Shown: positions 16,257 through 25,095 of the stretch, one piece after another
Layout: each line of letters starts with the position of its first letter
How positions within the stretch are numbered: position 1 is the first letter of the stretch
NCBI GenBank assembly: GCA_019635635.1
Contig: JAHBZB010000001.1
Span: forward strand, 248,001 to 312,000
Length of the DNA stretch: 64,000 nucleotides
Origin: Xanthobacteraceae bacterium
GTDB lineage: Bacteria; Pseudomonadota; Alphaproteobacteria; Rhizobiales; Xanthobacteraceae
Reading direction: 5' to 3'
The notes under the pieces: model-generated
Told to the model about the DNA's origin: nothing
Seen by the model: the letters and a program-made list of their open reading frames with translations, nothing else
Databases searched by the model: none
Made by a program: the position numbers and the translations under genes

Positions 16257-17099
16257 ATGCGCCGCCGGTTTTGCGCTTCCCTGTTCTGCGCTCTGTTCGC
16301 CCTCTCCGCCCCGGCCATGGCGGAGGCGCCTTACGACGGTCCGATCTTCGACGCGCACCTGCACTACAACTGGGAGCCGACGCCGCACTACAATCTCGAA
16401 GAGGTGTTCGCGCTTCTGAAGCGCAATAACGTGAAAGGGATTCTTGCGACCAGCCGGCCCAACACCGGCACGGTCGCGCTGATGGAAGCCAAACAGAGCG
16501 AAGTCTGGGTCGTCCCTTTCATCCGGCAATACAAGACGCGCGCGGACATCCCGACCTGGTTCAAAGACGACGCGATCTTCGAAATGACGAAGGACGAGTT
16601 CAAGCGCGGCTATTATCGCGGCGTCGGCGAATTTCACATCTACGGTAAGGCGGCGGCGACAGAAGGTGCGGCAAAGCTCGTGCGCTTCGCGGTCGAGAAC
16701 GACCTCTATATTCATGCGCATTGCGACGTCGAAGCGCTGGAACTGCTCTATTCGCACGACAAGCGCGCGCGGATCATCTGGGCGCATACCGGCTTTTCGA
16801 CGCCCGCGGCCGAGGTGAAAGCGCTACTTGCGAAATACCCGTCGCTGATGGGAGAGCTCTCCTATCGCGGCGGCATCACGCAAAGCGACGGCAAGCTGAC
16901 CGACGACTGGCGCGAGCTTTTCGTCCGGCATTCGGACCGTTTCCTGCTCGGCTCCGATACCTGGATCACGCCGCGCTGGCTGCAGTATGATGCGCTGATG
17001 ACGAACTACCGCACATGGCTCGGCCAGTTGCCGAAAGAGCACGCGCAGCGTATCGCTTTCGGAAACGCGGAACGCCTGTTCCGCTCCGAGAAGAAATAG
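16257..17099 (+). CDS. Exported amidohydrolase-family protein
   Basis: 280 residues with a signal peptide (MRRRFCASLFCALFALSAPA, then MAEA). Amidohydrolase-2-type TIM barrel: IFDAHLHYNW (metal-binding HxH), RGVGEFHIYG, LYIHAHCDVEALELL, IIWAHTGFSTP and LLGSDTWITPRW with the catalytic-type Asp. Exported relatives act on small cyclic or lactone substrates, but the substrate here is unknown. It is 16 bp upstream of a DapA-like gene and likely forms a two-gene unit. Confidence 0.8.
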   Translation: MRRRFCASLFCALFALSAPAMAEAPYDGPIFDAHLHYNWEPTPHYNLEEVFALLKRNNVKGILATSRPNTGTVALMEAKQSEVWVVPFIRQYKTRADIPTWFKDDAIFEMTKDEFKRGYYRGVGEFHIYGKAAATEGAAKLVRFAVENDLYIHAHCDVEALELLYSHDKRARIIWAHTGFSTPAAEVKALLAKYPSLMGELSYRGGITQSDGKLTDDWRELFVRHSDRFLLGSDTWITPRWLQYDALMTNYRTWLGQLPKEHAQRIAFGNAERLFRSEKK

Positions 17100-17115
17100 A
17101 AGAAAGACCCCTGGA

Positions 17116-18000
17116 ATGACCACAGCAACCGGCATCTGGCCGCCGGCGGCAACGCCGTTTCGCGAAGACCTTTCGATCGACACCGAGCGCTATGTCGCGT
17201 TCTGCCATGAGCTACTGCGAGACGGCGCGCATGGTCTCGCCGTGCTCGGCACCACCAGCGAGGCAAACTCGCTCGATTTCGAGGAGCGAAAAAGCCTACT
17301 CGAGAAACTCGTCGCTTCCGGAATCGATCCGGCGCAACTCCTGCCCGGCACCGGCGCGGCCTCGTTCGGCGACGCGGTGAAACTGACCAAACACGCAGCC
17401 GATCTCGGCGTGAAAGGTTCGCTGCTCTTGCCGCCGTTCTACTACAAGGGCGTTTCCGATGAGGGCCTGTTCGAATTCGTTTCCGAGGTGATTGCGCGCG
17501 TAAAAAACCCGCGCCTGCGGCTTTATCTCTACAACTTCCCGCAGCAGACCGGCCTCGTATGGTCACCGGAACTGATCGCGAAACTGCGCGGCGCGTTTCC
17601 GGAGACCGTTGTCGGTATCAAGGACTCCTCAGGCGACGCGAAGTACCTCAACGCGCTGCTCGAGAAATTTCCGGGCTTTGCGATTTTTCCCTCGTCGGAG
17701 TCGCTCATGGTCGATGCGCTCGGCAAGGGTGCCGCGGGCTGCATCTCGGCCAGCGCAAATACGCATGTGAAGGAAATCCGCGCGCTCTATGACGGCTGGA
17801 AATCGCCGGAAGCGGCGGCGATGAACGAGCGTGCAAGCGCGATCCGCGCATTGATCGTGTCTTTTCCGCTGATCGCCGCCGTGAAGGCGACGCTCGCCGA
17901 GCAGCATAAACATAAAGGCTGGCAGCGGCTGCGCCCGCCGCTGACGGCGCTCACCGATCGGCAAGCCCAAGACCTGCGCGACAAACTGGCCGCGCTTTAA
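17116..18000 (+). CDS. Dihydrodipicolinate synthase-family aldolase
   Basis: 294 residues, full-length DapA/NanA fold. Catalytic residues are visible: Y139 in LYLYNFPQQTG and Schiff-base K169 in VVGIKDSSGD; the GTTSEANS loop (45-52) replaces the GTTGEs loop of DapA. It could be a DapA homologue, a keto-deoxy sugar-acid aldolase or another pyruvate lyase; being next to an amidohydrolase favours a catabolic aldolase rather than lysine synthesis (inference). Confidence 0.85.
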   Translation: MTTATGIWPPAATPFREDLSIDTERYVAFCHELLRDGAHGLAVLGTTSEANSLDFEERKSLLEKLVASGIDPAQLLPGTGAASFGDAVKLTKHAADLGVKGSLLLPPFYYKGVSDEGLFEFVSEVIARVKNPRLRLYLYNFPQQTGLVWSPELIAKLRGAFPETVVGIKDSSGDAKYLNALLEKFPGFAIFPSSESLMVDALGKGAAGCISASANTHVKEIRALYDGWKSPEAAAMNERASAIRALIVSFPLIAAVKATLAEQHKHKGWQRLRPPLTALTDRQAQDLRDKLAAL

Positions 18001-18134
18001 GCCCCGCCGAGTGGGCGGAAGTGTGGGCAAGTCAACGTTTGCGCGATTTGGTCTTGCCGCAGCGCGTATTTGCGACCGGCCAAACTTGGGCTAGAACCGC
18101 CCTCAGAAGAAAATTGTAATAGGACATAACTACC

Positions 18135-19238
18135 ATGCAGAGGACAACGCCCCCGTTCCGCGCCGATCAGGTCGGCAGCATCCTGCGCACCGCGCCGCTG
18201 AAGGAAGCACGCGCCAAGCATGAGAAAGGCGAGATCGACGACGCCGCGCTGAAGGCGGTCGAAGACGCCGAGATCCTCAAGATTATCAAGAAGCAGGAAG
18301 AAGTCGGCTTGAAGAGCATCACCGACGGCGAATTCCGCCGCTCGTGGTGGCACTTCGACTTTCTGAAGAAACTCGACGGCGTCGAAGGCTATCAGGCGTC
18401 GCAGGGCATCCAGTTCGCCGGCGTGCAGACGCGCGCGGAAGGCGTGCGCATCGTCGGCAAGATCGGCTTCTCGACGCACCCGATGATCGAGCACTTCAAG
18501 TTTCTGAAAGCCAACACCAAAGAAACCGCGAAGATGACGATCCCCGCACCGTCGGTGCTGCACTTCCGCGGCGGCCGCAAGGGCATCAACGAAAAAATCT
18601 ATCCGGATCTCGACCAGTTCTTCCACGATCTGGGCGCGGCCTACAACAAGGCGGTGAAGGCGTTCTATGACGCGGGCTGCCGTTACCTGCAGCTCGACGA
18701 CACGGTCTGGGCCTATCTGTGCTCGGCGAAGGAATTGCAGGGCGCGAAGGATCGCGGCGACGAGCCGGAAAAGCTGCCGATGTGGTACGCGCGCACGATC
18801 AACCAGGCGCTCGCGAACAAGCCCGCCGACATGACGATCACGACCCATGTCTGCCGCGGCAATTTCCGTTCGACCTGGGTTTCCGAAGGCGGCTACGAGC
18901 CGGTGGCGGAACGTCTGTTCCAGGAAGTGAACTACGACGGCTACTTCCTCGAATACGACAACGACCGCTCCGGCGGCTTCGAGCCGCTGCGCTTCGTGCC
19001 GAAGGGCAAGAAGCAGATCGTGCTCGGCCTCGTCACCTCGAAGTCGGGCGAACTCGAAAATACCGACACCATCAAGAAGCGGATCGACGAAGCGACGAAA
19101 TATGTCGCGCTCGACCAGCTTTGCCTCTCTCCACAATGCGGCTTCGCTTCGACCGAGGAAGGCAACGTGCTCTCCGAGGACGAACAGTGGGCGAAGTTCA
19201 AAATGATCGTCGATGTGTCCAAGGACGTCTGGAAATAA
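18135..19238 (+). CDS. MetE C-terminal-domain-like methyltransferase
   Basis: 367 residues, equal to the catalytic half of cobalamin-independent methionine synthase. Zinc-site motifs HVCRGNF (TITTHVCRGNF) and LSPQCGFAS, plus DGEFRRSWWHFDFL and YLQLDDTVWAYL, are seen in the YxjG-type group. Such stand-alone proteins may methylate homocysteine with a simple methyl donor, or act as alkyl-thiol transferases related to coenzyme M enzymes. No metF or other methionine gene is adjacent. The 134-bp upstream gap shows no riboswitch that I can recognise. Confidence 0.85.
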   Translation: MQRTTPPFRADQVGSILRTAPLKEARAKHEKGEIDDAALKAVEDAEILKIIKKQEEVGLKSITDGEFRRSWWHFDFLKKLDGVEGYQASQGIQFAGVQTRAEGVRIVGKIGFSTHPMIEHFKFLKANTKETAKMTIPAPSVLHFRGGRKGINEKIYPDLDQFFHDLGAAYNKAVKAFYDAGCRYLQLDDTVWAYLCSAKELQGAKDRGDEPEKLPMWYARTINQALANKPADMTITTHVCRGNFRSTWVSEGGYEPVAERLFQEVNYDGYFLEYDNDRSGGFEPLRFVPKGKKQIVLGLVTSKSGELENTDTIKKRIDEATKYVALDQLCLSPQCGFASTEEGNVLSEDEQWAKFKMIVDVSKDVWK

Positions 19239-19243
19239 CGAAA

Positions 19244-19270
19244 GGGGCGGCGTAAAAGCCGCCCTCTTCT
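19244..19270 (+). terminator. Terminator after the MetE-like gene
   Basis: Stem GGGCGGC / GCCGCCC with loop GTAAAA, followed by TCTTCTTT. It lies 6 bases after the stop and just before the MarR start, so the MarR gene may depend on read-through or a short promoter here. Confidence 0.75.
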
Positions 19271-19285
19271 TTCCGGGAAATCGTG

Positions 19286-19798
19286 ATGGCGAACGCAAAA
19301 GCACTGAAGCCGAAGGAGCGCGACGAGGCGAACGCCGCCGATCATCTCGATCTCGGCGAATTGCCTTCGCTTTCGGGCTACATGCTGCGCCGCGCGCAGT
19401 TCGCGGCCTTCAACGATTTCCTGCGCTTCTTCGACGATCTCGGCGTGCGGCCCGTGCAATACGCGGTGCTGAACGTAATCGACCGCAATCCGGGGCTGAA
19501 ACAGTCGCAGGTGTCCGAGGCGCTCGGCATCAAGCGCGCGAACCTCGTCGCAATCCTCGATGCGCTGGAGCGCCGCCAGCTAGCAAAGCGCGAAGCGGTC
19601 GCGACCGACCGGCGCTCTTATGCGCTGCGGCTCACGGACAAAGGCAGCGCCTTGATGCAAGAATTGCGCGCACGCTCGGAAGCCCACGAGAAGCGCCTTG
19701 CCGCCGTGATCGGCGAAGACGGCAGGCAGCAGTTACTGAAATTGTTGCACGGCGTGATCGAGGCAGTCGGCCCGGGCAGCGAAGGCGACGAAGACTAG
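19286..19798 (+). CDS. MarR-family regulator, candidate regulator of the phenylpropanoid-type cluster
   Basis: 170 residues: helices LRFFDDLGVRPVQYAVLNVI, recognition region SEALGIKRANLVAILDALER, wing VATDRRSYALRLTDKGSALM. ATG 19286 is preferred to GTG 19283. Its 3' end overlaps the 3' end of the thioesterase gene by four bases, so it converges on the five-gene catabolic cluster. MarR proteins such as CouR of Rhodopseudomonas palustris sense hydroxycinnamoyl-CoA; a similar role here is inferred from context only. Confidence 0.83.
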   Translation: MANAKALKPKERDEANAADHLDLGELPSLSGYMLRRAQFAAFNDFLRFFDDLGVRPVQYAVLNVIDRNPGLKQSQVSEALGIKRANLVAILDALERRQLAKREAVATDRRSYALRLTDKGSALMQELRARSEAHEKRLAAVIGEDGRQQLLKLLHGVIEAVGPGSEGDED

Positions 19799-20232
19799 AC
19801 TTCGACCGTCTTCTTGCCGCGCAGCTTGTTTGCGACCTCGTCCGGAATCGGCTTCGATTTGATCTTCGCCGGGTCGTCGGGATGCGTTCCCACCCAGACG
19901 CGCTTTTCATGCGCCTCGATCGCGAGCTTGTCGCCTTTCCAGACCTTGTGCGAAATCTCGAAACTCGACGTGCCAAGCTCGGAGATCGTCGACTCGATCA
20001 CGATGTCGTCGCCGAATTTCGACGGTATGAAGAACTTCGCACCAGTATCGATCATCGGAAAGCCGACGAAGTCGTATTTCTTCGTCATCTGATATTTGGT
20101 GAAGCCGGTCGCGGCCTCGAGCAACATCGCGGTCGAGTGATCGAACATCGCGAAATAGCGCGGGTAATAGACGATGCCCGCGGGGTCGCAGTCGCCCCAT
20201 TCGATGCGGACCGTGCGGCGATTGACGAACAT
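19795..20232 (-). CDS. Acyl-CoA thioesterase, 4-hydroxybenzoyl-CoA thioesterase family
   Basis: 145 residues, hot-dog fold. RIEWGDCDPAGIVYYPRYFA carries the catalytic Asp of the 4HBT family, followed by MFDHSTAMLLEAATG. It would release the free aromatic acid (for example 4-hydroxybenzoate or vanillate) from the aroyl-CoA made by thiolysis. It is last of five minus-strand genes; its start overlaps the SDR stop by one base. Confidence 0.87.
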   Translation of the reverse strand: MFVNRRTVRIEWGDCDPAGIVYYPRYFAMFDHSTAMLLEAATGFTKYQMTKKYDFVGFPMIDTGAKFFIPSKFGDDIVIESTISELGTSSFEISHKVWKGDKLAIEAHEKRVWVGTHPDDPAKIKSKPIPDEVANKLRGKKTVEV

Positions 20233-20993
20233 TATTTGGGCGCCATACGCAGCGAGCCGTCGATGCGGACCACTTCGCCGTTGAGATAAGTGTTGCGCAC
20301 CATTTCCATCGCGAGCGACGCGTATTGCTCCGGCTTGCCCAGGAGCTTCGGGAACGGCACCGAAGCCGCAAGGCTCTGCTGCACTTCCTCCGAAAGACCG
20401 AGCAGCATGGGCGTGAGGAAAATGCCGGGCGCGATCGCAAGCACGCGGATGCCGAACTGCGCGAGCTCGCGCGCCGCGGGCAAGGTCAGGCCGACGATGC
20501 CGCCCTTGGATGCGGCATAAGCCGCCTGCCCGATCTGGCCTTCATAGGCCGCGACCGACGCAGTCGAGATGCAGACGCCGCGCTCGCCATCGGCCAGCGC
20601 CTCGGCGTTCTGCAAGTCGGCCGCGAACAGGCGCAGCACGTTGAAGGAGCCGATCAGGTTCACGCGGATGATGCGGTCGAAGTCGGCGAGCGGCTGCGGG
20701 CCGTCGCGCCCCAAAATCTTCTTCGGCGTGCCGATGCCGGCGCAATTGATGAGCACGCGCGCGACGCCATGCTTCTCGCGCGCTTCCTTCACCGCCGCGA
20801 CCGCGCTGTCGGAATCCGAAACGTCACACTTGATCGCGATGCCGCCGATCTTCGCGGCATGCGCCTTGGCGGCGTCGATGTTCACGTCGAGCAGCGCGAC
20901 CTTCGCGCCCGCAGCAGCCAGCGCCGACGCGGTCGCCGCGCCCAATCCCGAACCGCCGCCCGTGACCAGCGCGGCATGACCTTTTACGTCCAT
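20232..20993 (-). CDS. SDR 3-hydroxyacyl-CoA dehydrogenase
   Basis: 253 residues, short-chain dehydrogenase of the HSD17B10 (type II 3-hydroxyacyl-CoA dehydrogenase) group. NAD site TGGGSGLGAA (11-20), with D37 of ALLDVN favouring NAD+; NCAG at 83-86; catalytic S146, Y159 and K163 (YAASK). The oxidation of 3-hydroxyacyl-CoA to 3-ketoacyl-CoA fits between the crotonase and thiolase of the same operon. There is one base between its start and the thiolase stop. Confidence 0.88.
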   Translation of the reverse strand: MDVKGHAALVTGGGSGLGAATASALAAAGAKVALLDVNIDAAKAHAAKIGGIAIKCDVSDSDSAVAAVKEAREKHGVARVLINCAGIGTPKKILGRDGPQPLADFDRIIRVNLIGSFNVLRLFAADLQNAEALADGERGVCISTASVAAYEGQIGQAAYAASKGGIVGLTLPAARELAQFGIRVLAIAPGIFLTPMLLGLSEEVQQSLAASVPFPKLLGKPEQYASLAMEMVRNTYLNGEVVRIDGSLRMAPK

Positions 20994-20994
20994 A

Positions 20995-22248
20995 TCAGTG
21001 TTTCCGTGCGTTCATGTTTTCGACGAGCAACGCGATGCCCTGCCCGCCGCCAATGCAAGCGGATGCAATGCCATAACGCAAGCCCGCGCGCGACAGCTCG
21101 CGCGATACCGTGACCGCGAGACGCACGCCGGTCGCGCCCAAAGGATGGCCGATCGCGATGGCGCCGCCGTTCACGTTCAGCTTGTTCTCGTCGAGCCCGA
21201 GCTCGCGCGCGCAGGCCATGACCTGCGCGCCGAAAGCCTCGTTGATCTCGAAACGGTCGATGTCGGAGAGCTTCAATCCCGCCTTTTCCAGTACCGCCTT
21301 GATCGCGGGCACGGGGCCGATGCCCATGATTTCGGGCGGGCAGCCCACCGCAGCACCCGCGACGACGCGCGCGAGCGGCGTCTTGCCGTGCTTCTTCGCG
21401 TAATCGCCGGATGCGACGAGCGCCGCGGCCGCGCCATCGACGACGGCCGAAGAATTGCCACCGGTTTGTACACCGCCGAAGGCGGGACGAATTTTCGCGA
21501 GTGTCTCGAGCGGCGACGGGCGGATATGCGTGTCGTCTTTCAATTCTTCGATCTTGCTGGGAAGTTTGATCCCGCGTGCGTTATAGCCTTCGCGCTCGAA
21601 CTTCTCGGTCTTCACCGGCGCGATTTCGCCGGCAAGGAAGCCGCTCTTCTGTGCGGCAACCGCGCGCTCGAAGGAGCGCGCGGCGTAGGCGTCCACTTCC
21701 GCCCGCGTAATCTGATATTTCTGTGCGAGGTTCTCGGCGGTGTCGCCCATGGTCACGCTGGCCGCGGGATCGAGCAGCGCTTCCCACAGAAAATCCTTGA
21801 ACTCGACCTGACCCATGCGGAAGCCGTTACGCGACGTATAGGAAGCGACCGGATTGCGGCTCATCGATTCCGCGCCGACACAAAGCGCAAGATCGACACC
21901 GCGATGCGTGATCGCGTCGGCCGCCTGCATGATGACTTCGATGCCGGTGCCGCAGACGCGCTGGACCATATGCGCGGGCACTTCGATCGGCACGCCGGAA
22001 TAAAGCCCGACATGACGCGGCAACATGTAGGCGTCGAAACTCGCCTGCGCCATGTTGCCGGTGACGACGATGCCGACATCCTCCGGCGAAAGCTTCGTCT
22101 TCGCGAAAGCCTCGCGGGCGGCCTTGATGCCGAGGTCGATCGGCGACACTTGCGAGAGTGCGCCGGTATAGTCGGCAAACGGCGTGCGAACACCATCCAC
22201 GATCCAGACGTCGTTCCAGCTTGCCGCGAGCGGTTTCGGGTTCGCCAT
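20995..22248 (-). CDS. Thiolase (acetyl-CoA acyltransferase)
   Basis: 417 residues. Nucleophile C99 in QRVCGTGIEV, NEAFGAQVMA, GHPLGATG and the second active-site Cys in SACIGGGQG are all present. In this operon the reaction would be thiolysis of a 3-aryl-3-ketopropanoyl-CoA to aroyl-CoA plus acetyl-CoA (inferred). ATG 22248 has AAGGAAA six bases upstream, so it is preferred to GTG 22254. The upstream ligase stop is 2 bp away. Confidence 0.9.
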   Translation of the reverse strand: MANPKPLAASWNDVWIVDGVRTPFADYTGALSQVSPIDLGIKAAREAFAKTKLSPEDVGIVVTGNMAQASFDAYMLPRHVGLYSGVPIEVPAHMVQRVCGTGIEVIMQAADAITHRGVDLALCVGAESMSRNPVASYTSRNGFRMGQVEFKDFLWEALLDPAASVTMGDTAENLAQKYQITRAEVDAYAARSFERAVAAQKSGFLAGEIAPVKTEKFEREGYNARGIKLPSKIEELKDDTHIRPSPLETLAKIRPAFGGVQTGGNSSAVVDGAAAALVASGDYAKKHGKTPLARVVAGAAVGCPPEIMGIGPVPAIKAVLEKAGLKLSDIDRFEINEAFGAQVMACARELGLDENKLNVNGGAIAIGHPLGATGVRLAVTVSRELSRAGLRYGIASACIGGGQGIALLVENMNARKH

Positions 22249-22250
22249 CT

Positions 22251-24134
22251 TCACTTTCCTTCCGCAACAATGACCCGCGGGGACGGCGGGTTGGAGTAAA
22301 GTTCTTTCACAAGATCGGCGCGGCGGCCAAGCACCGCGCGCTGGTTGATCGAGCCTTTGTCCGTCATTTCGCCAGCGTCCATCGAGGGCGGCTCGGCCAT
22401 CAGGAGAATACGCGCCAGCCGGTTCGAGCTGCCGGTGCTTTCGCGCTGGAGCGCGGCAAGCCGCTCACCGACTTTCGCGCGCACGATTTCCGCGCCAAGC
22501 ACTTCCGCGTCGGAAAGATTTTTGTCGAGTTCGGGGTGCAGCGCGCGGATTCCCGGCATGTCGGGAATGCCGAGCGCGGTAACGTCGTTCTCGTTCTCGC
22601 CCGCCAGCACCACGTCGCGCATATAAGGCTGGAAGCGATTGATGATCTGCGTACGCAAAGGCCCGACGCTGACCCAGGTGCCGGTGGAGAGCTTGAAGTC
22701 TTCCGTCAGGCGGCCATCGAACAGGAGTCCTTTTCGCGGCTCGTTCGCATCTTCGAATTTCAGTGCGTCGCCGAGCCGGTAGAAACCCTCCTCATCGAAT
22801 GCTTTCGCGGTCAGTTCCGGCTGGCGCCAGTAACCGGGCGTGATGTTCGGACCTTTCAGCCGCGCCTCGAGTTTGCCCTGCGTGGGAACGAGTTTCAGCA
22901 CGATGCCCGGTGCAGGCAGCCCCATATTGGTCGAGTAGTCGCTGTCCCACATGCGGCCCAGCGCCATCGGCGCGGTTTCGGTCGAGCCGAGTCCGGTCAG
23001 AAACGGAATTCGCTCGCCACAGGTTTCGACGGCCAGATCTTTCATGGCGTCGAATACCGGCTGCGAAAGCGCGGCACCCGCGAACCAGAGCACTTTCAGT
23101 TTGCTGAAAAAGTTTTCGCGCAGTTCGCGGTCTGCGCGCAGAAACGGAATTAGCGCTTCGTAACCCTTAGGGACAGTGAAATACCAGGTCGGCGCGACGT
23201 CGCGTAAGTTTCGCACCGTCAGTTCGATCGCGCCCGGCGCGGGCTTGCCTTCATCCACATAGAACGTGCCGCCGTTATAAAGCACGAGATAGACGTCGTG
23301 ATTGCCGCCGGCGGTGTGATGCCACGGCGCCCAGTCGAGTACGACCGGCGGCTCGTCCTGAAAATATTGAAGGGACGAGCGCAGCATGACCTGGTTCGAG
23401 CAGAGCATGCGCTGGGTATTGATGACGCCCTTCGGCACGCCGGTCGAACCGGACGTGAACAGGAATTTCGCAATGGTATCCGGGCCGACTTTGCGGTGCG
23501 CGTCGTCGATTGCGGAAGTCGGCGCGGTGCGTGCGAGATCGGAGAGCGATGTCGTCTTGCGGCGTTTCAGCGGATTCTTCGCGACCACCACTTCGAGGTC
23601 GGCCGGAACCACCGTTTCGATCGCTTTTTCGAACGGCGCACCGTCGGCCACGAAGACGAGGCCCGGCGTCAGCAGCTTGAAGATGTCGCGCAGCTTTCCG
23701 AAGTCGGTTGAAATCAGCGAATAGGCAGGCGAAATCGGTGCATAGGCGATTCCCGCATAAAGCGCGCCGAGCGAAAGCATCTGGTGATCGACGCCGTTGC
23801 CGGAAAGAATGACCAAGGGCCGCTCCGCCGAGAGATTGCGCGACACGAGCGCTTCGCCGTAGCTGCGCGCAAGCGAGAGCGTCTCGGCGTAGGTAACCTT
23901 GCGCCAGCCGCCGCGCTCGTCACGCTCGGCCATGAAGACGCGGTCGGGTGCTGCTTTGGCCCAATGTTCGAGGCGCTCGGTGATTTTCTCGGGAAACGCA
24001 TCGAGCTCGTCCCGGCACGTCATCAGGATCGCGCCGTCGGCACGCCGCTCTATGTTCGGTTCGAGCCGGCTCAGGCGAACCTTGCGAACCGGAATTTCAG
24101 CGGCGGAATTTTCCCGCCGCGCCGTGTTGGACAT
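22251..24134 (-). CDS. Feruloyl-CoA synthetase-like acyl-CoA ligase
   Basis: 627 residues. AMP-binding signature KFLFTSGSTGVPKGVINTQR, then LDWAPWHHTAGGNHDVYLVL and FLTGLGSTETAP. The WAPWHHTAGGNH stretch and the C-terminal LFDGRLTEDFKLSTGTWVSV are typical of the feruloyl-CoA synthase group of bacterial ligases. It would activate a hydroxycinnamate or similar aryl-propenoate at the start of the pathway. ATG 24134 is preceded by GGGAGAG; a much longer in-frame extension has no codon character. A 56-bp gap separates it from the crotonase gene. Confidence 0.87.
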   Translation of the reverse strand: MSNTARRENSAAEIPVRKVRLSRLEPNIERRADGAILMTCRDELDAFPEKITERLEHWAKAAPDRVFMAERDERGGWRKVTYAETLSLARSYGEALVSRNLSAERPLVILSGNGVDHQMLSLGALYAGIAYAPISPAYSLISTDFGKLRDIFKLLTPGLVFVADGAPFEKAIETVVPADLEVVVAKNPLKRRKTTSLSDLARTAPTSAIDDAHRKVGPDTIAKFLFTSGSTGVPKGVINTQRMLCSNQVMLRSSLQYFQDEPPVVLDWAPWHHTAGGNHDVYLVLYNGGTFYVDEGKPAPGAIELTVRNLRDVAPTWYFTVPKGYEALIPFLRADRELRENFFSKLKVLWFAGAALSQPVFDAMKDLAVETCGERIPFLTGLGSTETAPMALGRMWDSDYSTNMGLPAPGIVLKLVPTQGKLEARLKGPNITPGYWRQPELTAKAFDEEGFYRLGDALKFEDANEPRKGLLFDGRLTEDFKLSTGTWVSVGPLRTQIINRFQPYMRDVVLAGENENDVTALGIPDMPGIRALHPELDKNLSDAEVLGAEIVRAKVGERLAALQRESTGSSNRLARILLMAEPPSMDAGEMTDKGSINQRAVLGRRADLVKELYSNPPSPRVIVAEGK

Positions 24135-24190
24135 TCCGCTCTCCCGACCTTCGAACCGTTTGCCGGTTTCTTCGTTCTCGATTTCGATTC

Positions 24191-24997
24191 TCAGCGAACG
24201 ACTTTCGGTCCGCGCTTTTCCAGAAAATCCCGCAGCCGCTTCTTGGCTTCCTCGTCGGATGAGGCGACCGAGGAGATGATCGACTCCACCACATAGCCGC
24301 CCGCGGTATCGAATTCGGCAATACGCGGCAGCACGTTGGTGATCGCGAAGTTGGTAAGCGGCGCATTCTCGGCGATGCGCTTTGCGAGCGCGATGCCTTT
24401 CGCCAGACCCTCGCCGTTCTCGACCAGATAATTCGAAATGCCCATCTGCTGGCCATCGTCGGCGCCGAAGATGCGGCCGGTCAGCATCATGTCCATCATC
24501 TTCGCGGTGCCGATCAGGCGCGGGATCCGCACCGAACCGCCGCCGCCGACATAGATGCCGCGGCTGCCTTCGGGCAGCGCGTAATACGCCGACTTCTCCG
24601 CGACGCGGATATGGGTCGCGCAAGCCAACTCGAGACCGCCGCCGACCACCGCTCCATGTAACACGGACACGACCGGCGCGCGGCCGAACTCGATGCGTTC
24701 GAAGGCGTAATGCCAGCCGCGCGAGTGATGGTAGCCCTCGGTAAAATCGGTTTCGGTGAGCGAGGAAAGGTCAAGGCCGGCCGAGAAGTGCTCGCCTTCG
24801 CCGTGCAGCACCACCGCCTTCACGTCCGAAGGCAGATCGATGAAGAAGTTTTCGAGCCCGCGCACGATTTCGTTGTTCAGTGCGTTGCGCTTGTCGGGGC
24901 GCGCAAGCTTCAGAATCGCGATCTCGCCGTCGAACTCGACGGCAAGCGACGACGGCAGGCTTTGCGCAAGCCGGCTTTTGGCGGAAGTAGCGGGCAT
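24191..24997 (-). CDS. Enoyl-CoA hydratase/isomerase family protein (crotonase)
   Basis: 268 residues. Oxyanion-hole elements EHFSAGLDLSSL and LHGAVVGGGLELACATHIRV, then ALPEGSRGIYVGGGGSVRIP. In the operon it would hydrate the aryl-propenoyl-CoA. With a separate SDR and thiolase present, simple hydration (beta-oxidation) rather than hydration plus retro-aldol cleavage (Ech/CouA type) is likely, though both are crotonase reactions. It is first in the five-gene operon; GGGAG precedes ATG 24997. A perfect palindrome lies 20 bases upstream. Confidence 0.87.
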   Translation of the reverse strand: MPATSAKSRLAQSLPSSLAVEFDGEIAILKLARPDKRNALNNEIVRGLENFFIDLPSDVKAVVLHGEGEHFSAGLDLSSLTETDFTEGYHHSRGWHYAFERIEFGRAPVVSVLHGAVVGGGLELACATHIRVAEKSAYYALPEGSRGIYVGGGGSVRIPRLIGTAKMMDMMLTGRIFGADDGQQMGISNYLVENGEGLAKGIALAKRIAENAPLTNFAITNVLPRIAEFDTAGGYVVESIISSVASSDEEAKKRLRDFLEKRGPKVVR

Positions 24998-25016
24998 CTC
25001 AGCTCCCAAGAATTTT

Positions 25017-25031
25017 GTTATATAATATAAC
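25017..25031. promoter_or_regulatory. Perfect 15-bp palindrome GTTATATAATATAAC, candidate MarR operator
   Basis: GTTATAT-A-ATATAAC, in an AT-rich patch 20-34 bases upstream of the crotonase ATG. The position overlaps where a -10 element or transcription start would be, so a bound dimer would block the five-gene operon. The likely protein is the MarR encoded at 19286 (inference). Confidence 0.6.
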
Positions 25032-25095
25032 TTTCTTGGCGGGCTGCAAGCTGTCGATTTTCTTAAGCGATTACAACCGCTTATTCTCCGGTCAT

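Noticed and set aside
18001-18134. Riboswitch (SAM or cobalamin) upstream of the MetE-like gene
   Set aside because: No long paired leader or conserved cobalamin/SAM box can be seen; the gap is only 134 bp.
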